Shown in pieces: positions 57,528 through 64,000 of a DNA stretch of 64,000 bases (positions are counted from its first letter, which is position 1; every line of letters begins with the position of its first letter). The translations under genes and the position numbers were made by a program. This DNA is from Dryomyza anilis. Its lineage: Eukaryota; Arthropoda; Insecta; Diptera; Dryomyzidae. The notes beneath the pieces are model-generated. The model was not told the origin of the DNA, made no database searches, and saw only the letters and a list, made by a program, of their open reading frames with translations. Location: NCBI GenBank assembly GCA_951804985.1, contig OX638131.1, positions 40,862,044 through 40,926,043 on the forward strand, in the 5' to 3' direction.

Positions 57528-58150
57528 TATTTTGCCACTCCCCTTTTCTTGGAAATTGAGTTTAAACAAAAAAACAGGTTTTTTAATTTTAAAGGGTACC
57601 CCGTGACCTTGAGGTAATTTTTTTTATTTTTTTTAATTTTAAGGTCTGGTTTCTGCATCGTGTGACAATTTTTTTTATTTTTTCCTCGCCCACTTGGTTA
57701 TAATTCAAAAACCACATGACTTCCGTAGATTTTCGATTTATGGGCGGTTCCAAAGGGGCGGGCGTCAAACATTTTTTTGTTTTTCAACACTCTCCGCCCA
57801 TTTTAGGGGGCGTGTCATTTTTTTTTAGACCGGCCCTATAAAGTAAACTTCTCCCCATTAATTCGATAAATTGTTCGTGTTAAATATTTAAAATATTACG
57901 ATTTTTTACCATTTTGTGATTTATTGCTTTTTAAAATTGCGATAATGCCGAATACATAAAACTTTTAAAATTTTTACAATAACACGAGTCGGAGTTTTTA
58001 TGCATAAGTCCTACTGGTTGGGCTACGGGGATAGGTGTCACACACGTCTCCATCCCCCCTATAGTTCCGGCCCTGCTCGTATACCTGGTGACACCTGCAC
58101 CACTTTAAACGGTCACAGCACACACTATTACATATGTGTAGGGTATTTAT

Positions 58151-59529
58151 ATATGTATTTATTTTGATCTTATGCAGTATTATTCATGTTTACTTCAATT
58201 GTATTATTTTATAATGATTTTACTACATTTTACATTCTATTATTCAAATTCTAGAAAAGTGACATCTCTGCCAATTGCGGAAAATATAAATCAATATGTT
58301 ATGTTACTGTATGTATATAAATTTCATACCCATTAAAATGTCGAAGTGTACGGAACACAGCCTTATTGAATGAATACAAAGCAAATACAAGATTCCGTCG
58401 AAAGTGAAAACAACTATTAGTGCTGTCAAAAATGACAGTATTAAACGACAAGTAACACTTATTTACAGTTATTATTATATCCATTGTTTTGAACTATTTT
58501 TTGTTATTATTCTGTATTGCATGTGAATATAGAATGATTGGCTGTTTTATTTTAAATTACTGTATATCACAAATTTATATCGTAACCATAAACGAGATCA
58601 TGTTAATTATGACACTCAAGTTAATTGTAAGATAATAATAGATTTACCCTTAAATTAAAACTATAAAGCGTGAAAAAAAAAATTAAATTTGTATTCTAAG
58701 AAAATAAGTTATAAAAAACTTTACAGAGAAATACAGAGGAACTAAGTTAAATTACTTGGTCTGGCCAGATGAATAGGATGATTTGTATTCTTTAACCCAA
58801 ATCCGCCTAGTGTGATCAAATGGTAACCGGTTTCAACTGGTTAACAAAATTGGTTCAGTATTTTTTTAAATCTTGAACAATATTTTTTGACATTTTAGAT
58901 ATCGAAAAATTTACATTTCCGATTAACATATTTTTTTGTTTAGTAAAATGTAATAATTTTATTAAAATATATATCATCATAATTTTATATAATTCATAAT
59001 ATTTGTCTTTAAGTGACTTTTACGTGTCTTTAAAATTATATTTTAAAATAATATTTCTTATTTTATGATAATTATATAAAACAATGAAGTGTATTGTAGG
59101 TCAAGTAAATTAAAAAAAACACTCTTTTATATATTTTTAATTATTTTTATTATACCCCTATTTTATTTAAAAATATTTGATTCATACTTATTGCCCATTA
59201 AATAATATTTATGTACAGAAAAAACTAAAGATTAAAAACTAAAAATAATAAAATGTTAATTTTTAAGTAACTGACACCACATATTTTGTAAGCGTTTTCT
59301 ATTTGATTTATTTAAAATTGAGATAGTTTGTATAATCTACATAAGGTTCACTTATCCGTGAAATTACATAAACTTGATATAAAAAATATTATGTGGAAAC
59401 TAGTTTTATGTCTGCGACAACTAATTGATTTGACTCTTCACTCTGAACACAGCTTCAGTGTCAATGTCAAGTAGAACTCAAACATGAATACAAAAATAAG
59501 CAATCCGATGAAACTGTTTATTATGTGAT
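58151..59529. other. AT-rich region, nothing recognised
   Basis: A short patch AAATGGTAACCGGTTTCAAC / TGGTTAACAAAATTGGTTCA near 58815-58860 is palindromic. No gene or repeat supported elsewhere. Confidence 0.4.
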
Positions 59530-59900
59530 TCAGGTGTTAGATATTTTAGCGCCGGTAAAACAACTGATGAATGTTTGTTTATTTTTTGTTTGTTTATAAT
59601 CGGTAAGATTGTTTATACTTATATGTGGAATTACGTTTAGTTTTTCAGTCGAATATAAAAAATATGCACATGAATATGTCATTGGTCCTACTTTATTCTT
59701 TATTACTTTATTTAATCGGTTCAACATGGAATGAACCAGCTTGGTTGTCGTTTCTGGCTCGATCTTTTCCCACTCCTCAATTAGTACCGTCTTAAGCTGT
59801 TTTTTGTTGGTTATGTTGTGCGGTCGAATTTGTTTTTCTAAGCGGTCCCATCTCATCCCAAATGTTCATTCGGGGTCAGTAGGGAGAACATATTTGCTGA
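59530..59900 (-). pseudogene. Tc1-like transposase remnant, C-terminal end
   Basis: On the minus strand from about 59856 the frame reads RWDRLEKQIRPHNITNKKQL, then IEEWEKIEPETTTKLVHSM, LNRLNKVIKNK: the C-terminal end of a Tc1-type DDE transposase (family pattern EEW..I......LV.SM..R...VI...G). Upstream, NEHLWDEM-like codons (near 59860-59875) appear only after shifting frame, so at least one base is lost and one gained. Nothing of the N-terminal DNA-binding domain or first two catalytic residues remains. A dead fragment. Confidence 0.8.
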
Positions 59901-60162
59901 AGAGAGTATTATAGTATTTTCAAGCGTACACGCGCTATGTCAAAACTTGTAATTCGTAGGTTAAAAATTCGAAATAAACTAGGGCTATTGAAAAGCGTTG
60001 GGACGATGGTGTCAATGTAAAAAAATGCGGTTGTTCCTAATAAATAACATTGCTTAAGAAACCAAATCTGTATCTGTAAAAAAAATATTTTTTCCTGCTT
60101 TACACAGGTGCGAACAATGTAAAAACCGTTAATACAAAGAGAGTGCCTTTTAAATTTATTTT

Positions 60163-60770
60163 TATACCCTACACCTATGAGGTACAGGGTATATTAAGTT
60201 TGTGCAGATATTGTAACGCCCCTTAGGAGGCGTTTCCGGTATGGAAAAGTATATATCCTGATCAGCATAACTACCCGAGTCCGTTTAGCTATGTCTGTCT
60301 TGCTGTCTGACCGGATACAGAATAACTTGAAAAATACTTGTCAGAATGCGATGAAATTTCGTTTCAATATGTTTTAGCCAAAAAAATGGTTCTGAGTTTG
60401 AAAATGAACCAAATCGGTAAACGGACACGCCCACCTCCCATACAAGTCATTTATATATAACTTTTTGAAAACCAATAACTCGAAAAGTATTAGATATATA
60501 TTTTTAAAAATTTAAACATATTGTTAGAATTCGCCTAAAAATATTTGTTCCAAAAATGGGCGTGATCCGCCCACATTTGATTTTTTTTAATTTTTTATCG
60601 ATTTTTGTAGTGGATATTTTAGTCGTAAATTATTAAAAATTTGCCCACCAAATTATACCACTAATATATCCAACATAAGTGTAGGGTATTCCATAGTCGG
60701 GCTCGACCGACTATAACTGTCCGCCCCATGTGACCGAACTTACCCATGTGACCTAACTTTCCCAACTCGT
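60163..60770 (+). repeat. Family A interspersed element, short variant (A6)
   Basis: Starts TATACCCTACACC and ends CCCAACTCGT exactly where the next repeat begins. It is shorter (608 bp) than the other copies because the second half is deleted, and more diverged (for example GATATATTTTTAAAAATTTA). The palindrome AGTCGGGCTCGACCGACTA is present. Confidence 0.87.
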
Positions 60771-61495
60771 TATACCCTACACTAAGAGTGAAAGGGTATA
60801 TTCAGTTTGGTACGCCGTTTGTAACACCCAGAAGGAAGCATCTCCGGTATGGAAAAGTATATATATTCTTGATCAGCATGACCTCCTGAGTCGATTTAGC
60901 GATGTCCGTCTGTCCGTCTGTCTGTCCGTTTGTCTGTCCGTCTGTCCGTCTGTCTGTCTGTCTGTTGAAATCCCTACTACTTTTAGAATTGAAGAGCTAG
61001 ATAAATGAAACTTATAACTTAGATTACTAATATACCTACGCTGTATTGGCGAGATCGGTCCATTGTGACCTATGATTCGACCACTTATGTTCAAATACCT
61101 CATATAAAATGTACATATTAAGATCAATTTTTATGTATACGTGCTTAGGTAAACTTTTTTGGTCAAATATATATTGACATCATGCTCAAATACATGATAA
61201 TAATGTTTTTCGGCGAAAAGACTTGTGGTTCACCAAAAAAAAATCGAAATTCGGTACACCTACCTATTTGTAAATATGGGTATCAAATGAATGGAAATTC
61301 TTCAGCGATTGAATGTTTGTAGTTATTTTCAGGATTCGTATACCCTGGTGACCTATATATCACCTTGAATGGTAACCACACATATGTGTAGGGTATTTAT
61401 AGTCGGCTTAGACCGACTATAATTTTGATAATCCTAACTATCATAATTACACCTTCTTTAAAATATCCCATGTGATCTAATCTTCCCAACTGGTT
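60771..61495 (+). repeat. Family G repeat, complete copy (G6, reference)
   Basis: Runs from TATACCCTACACTAAGAGTG (hairpin with AAAGGGTATA) through ATTCTTGATCAGCATGACCT, a (GTCY)n run at 60904-60963, TAGTCGGCTTAGACCGACTA near 61397 and the end CTTCCCAACTGGTT. It abuts A6 without a spacer. Families A and G share the overall plan and parts of the first 150 bp and last 60 bp, but not the middle. Confidence 0.88.
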
Positions 61496-61717
61496 TTTAT
61501 TTGATGTTAACTCCTAACTAAAATGAAATAACTCCTAATAAAATAATATGAATTAGGACTTATTTCGTTTTTTAAATTATCGAAGTTATTACAGAAACCT
61601 TTAGTTCTTGTGCATTATATTGATTATATATTATATTGTTTTTCAATATTAGAAAAAAAAGTTTGATGTACGTCGTTTGTCAATATGACGAATGATACTT
61701 TTTTTCTATGTACGGAC

Positions 61718-63636
61718 CAGTGCTGGGGGAGATGGGATAATTCCATTTAGTGGGAATTTAGATCTCAAATAGGAATATGGGAAAGGGGTTGTTTTTGTGA
61801 GAATTCTAAAATTGAAATTGATATTGAAATTGGCTTTATTATTGATACAATGGCAAGTTCTTTTCATACTATACTATTTTGACACAATAGTTCAGCAGAA
61901 CTTACGGAATATCAAATTTTGTTTGACATAGAGTACGAAAAATTATTAAAACCTGGATTTCTACTCATGCATAAAGAGATTTATTGAACATTTTGATGTG
62001 CTTCAGAATTATTTTTATTGGAATCGGTTGAATAAAGAAACGAGCAAAATCTAATGAAATTTTGAAATTGATACTCAGAATGATATTGAATATATATATT
62101 AGCATTTTCTACATTATGCTCTACTTAATTTCAAATAATTGAATACGTTGTTTTAGGTTAGATATACTCCAATACTATACACTTGCTAACTGAAATGTCG
62201 AAGACTAATATCCTCAATAGTTGAAAATTTCCTTAAACTGAATTTTTAGAAACATTTATTTTTGTTGAAAATGAATCTCTAGGAGATTCCTTGTTGTCCA
62301 TGGCAGATATTTATTATTTTCGGATTAGATTAGATTTTTGAAAGCCGACATATATATAGAAAAAATCAAAAATGTTCATTATCAAAATGTTCCTTTCATT
62401 TATATTTTATATATGCTAAACTTAATTTTTATTTCCATAGTAATTTTCAATTTTCAATAATAATGTTAAATTAAATGATTCGTTTTGTTTTTATATATTT
62501 ACTGTAAAATATATGAACTAGGTATGTCGATCCCGTGATCCCGGGACCCCGGGATTGAGCCTAAAATCAGTCCCGAAATAATCCCTGGATTCTAAACTAA
62601 AATCCAGGGATTTTCTGAATTAGAAAAATGCTAAAACAGTATTGAAAGTGCTGCTATTTATGAAAATAAAATAAACAATCATGCATTTATTCACTGTGTC
62701 AATGAGTAATATTAAACTAAGCCACTAACATATGTTTAAAATATTCGAAATACAGAAGTGGAATTAATAAAATGTCCCAACCAAAATCAACACTATTTTC
62801 GATACATCAATTATTTTATATAATTAAGAACTGTAACTTATTTTAAAAAAGTTAAAGTTAAACATTAAAAATGTTAAAAAATTAAAATTAAAAATTTAAT
62901 TTAGTGCCTCTTTCTGTATTTGAAAACGAAAGACTAGACGTAATTTTGAATAAATTTCAAACTTTGAAAATATTCGTTTCGTTGTTCGTTTCATAATACA
63001 GTAAGTGGTTATTAAAATTTCGAAAGTTTTATAATCAGAATAAAAAAGTTTTTTATTTTTTGAATAACTTTTGGAAACGATTTTTCGAGTTTAATTAAAT
63101 ATTGGTATTGTTTTAATTTTATAAATATTTCTAATAAAAGGGCAAAATAATGAAAAAAAATGTTAATGGCCAAAACAAAAAATTGGGCCAATTTGTTAAA
63201 ATCCTCCAGAAATGTATTTAAATATTCCTGCAACTGATCAAATATAATAAAAGCGTATTAATGGAACATAACGTAAAATATCTACATGATCGAATCCAGT
63301 TAACATTAGACAATTTAACCCTAAGATCGAATAAAGGTTAACACTTTTTTCCACAAAAGTGTTTATCTTAGTACAAGTAATTTTATATTTATAGACGTTT
63401 GAAAACCTTAAAGATAGTATTTTAAATGCTTTAAAGAATATTGATTTAATTTGTGGAAATCTCGGGACTAATCCCGGCATTGTAATTTTGAACCTCAATA
63501 AAACAAATTTTAATATCTGTGGTTAGTCTTTCAAATTTATGGGAAAATTGTGGGATATTTTGTATTTAAAATGGGAAATTATGGGAAATTTAACAATATT
63601 TTGTGGGAATTTTTATAAAAACGCCGCCTTGTACTG
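61718..63636. mobile_element. 1919-bp hAT-like non-autonomous element
   Basis: Starts CAGTGCTGGGGGAGATGGGA and ends CGCCGCCTTGTACTG. The flanks GTACGGAC (61710-61717) and GTACTGAC (63637-63644) agree at 7 of 8 positions. Both subterminal regions are rich in TGGGAAAT / ATTCCC words (61735-61800, 63540-63610), typical of hAT subterminal motifs. A second CAGGG/GTCGATCCCG-type unit (about 62519-63490) seems nested inside. No transposase frame. Confidence 0.62.
62519..63490. mobile_element. Inner element with GTCGATCCCG / CCCGGGA motifs
   Basis: Starts near GGTATGTCGATCCCGTGATC and CCGGGACCCCGGGATTGAG; ends around CTCGGGACTAATCCCGGCAT. The interior shares AAGATCGAATAAAGGTTAAC and a TTTATAGACGTTTG block with 50988-51358. 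Frames at 63012-63498 are AT-driven. Boundaries and superfamily uncertain. Confidence 0.45.
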
Positions 63637-63644
63637 GTACTGAC

Positions 63645-64000
63645 ATCGTTCACACAAATGTATCGATCAATCGTATGTGTTACAAAAAACATTTCAGACC
63701 ATATATCTCGATATTATATCAATAATAACATAAAGACAAGTTTCAGACATAATTTTTTTAGTTTTTTTTATATTATTTTTTTTGTAGTAAACGTCTATTA
63801 ATTGCTTTTAGTTTTAGATACATTGCAATTCAGTCATTAAAAAGTTAAGTAAAACCTTTTGAAAGAAATATCGATATTTTTCGCTCGTTTTTATTGAGTA
63901 AAATTTTGTCAACATTTTTGCAGATACCGCTCGAACGATACATTATGTTTAATATAAATAATGTATTCTATACGATTTTACTTTAAGATTAATTTTCTTA
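63645..64000. other. AT-rich right edge, nothing recognised
   Basis: Plain AT-rich sequence with poly-T runs; no exon, repeat partner or inverted ends seen. Confidence 0.4.

Larger units (their letters stand above)
55219..58075 (+). mobile_element. 2857-bp hAT-like non-autonomous element
   Basis: Starts CAGGGCTGATCC and ends TAGTTCCGGCCCTG; the subterminal GGGGGG (55243 region) is mirrored by CCCCCC near 58055. An exact 8-bp direct repeat CTCGTATA flanks it (55211-55218 and 58076-58083), the hAT hallmark. No transposase frame survives. It contains a SINE (55332-55666) and a G copy (56847-57527). Remaining interior 55667-56846 and 57528-58020 is AT-rich with phrases like AAGCGCCACAG repeated at about 56451 and 56583. 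Confidence 0.82.
54957..58150 (+). repeat. Old family G copy split by an hAT-like insertion (G7)
   Basis: The left piece 54957-55218 starts TCTACACTAAGAGTTAAAGG and runs through ATTCGGCACACC to CTCGTATA. The right piece resumes at 58076 with CTCGTATACCTGGTGACACC and ends around GTGTAGGGTATTTATA. Joined across the insertion they follow the order of the full copy at 60771-61495. It is much more diverged than the G copies nearby and lacks the GTCT run. Confidence 0.78.

Overview
The window looks like AT-rich nuclear DNA of a higher (probably calyptrate) fly. Three things suggest this: very short GT-AG introns (55-69 nt) in the one clear gene; many short interspersed elements that carry a (GTCY)n run next to a TTGATCAGCAT core, as in the mini-me / DINE-1-like repeats of Diptera; and a mass of TA-flanked inverted-repeat elements. 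There are no bacterial genes or operons and no functional RNA gene.

Left part (1-12978): one host gene on the minus strand, encoding an ABCG half-transporter (ABCG1/4-like group). Seven coding exons are visible: 12864-12759, 3869-3752, 3692-3512, 3456-3311, 3241-3003, 1451-1177 and 1110-942. They encode 411 residues: the whole nucleotide-binding domain (Walker A, Q-loop, signature, Walker B, D-loop, H-loop) and the first two membrane segments. The remaining membrane segments lie off the left edge. The first coding intron is about 8.9 kb and is full of transposon copies. A splice acceptor upstream of the ATG implies a further non-coding exon to the right.

The rest (12979-64000) has no intact protein gene that I can support. 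It is layered mobile-element debris. (i) Two related short families with hairpin ends: family A (copies near 4.6, 5.8, 10.7, 32.9, 43.4 and 60.2 kb) and family G (copies near 0, 27.5, 45.3, 48.2, 55-58, 56.8 and 60.8 kb). (ii) A tRNA-headed SINE (38749-39063, with a 15-bp target duplication, and 55332-55666). (iii) Two hAT-like elements with 8-bp target duplications (55219-58075, 61718-63636); the first splits an old G copy and itself holds a SINE and a younger G copy. (iv) A pair of 725/728-bp elements with perfect terminal inverted repeats (15.2-16.8 kb). (v) Several TA-flanked MITE families. (vi) A frameshifted Tc1-like transposase remnant (59.5-59.9 kb).

Oddities worth following up are a degenerate gene fragment with a convincing 61-nt intron, set between palindromic TGCGAG-rich flanks (25.2-26.3 kb); a 37-bp perfect hairpin at 46.5 kb; a pre-miRNA-sized imperfect hairpin at 34.9 kb; and two GC-richer, promoter-like islands (19.6-20.4 kb and 32.3-32.5 kb). 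I see no clearly new biological system.
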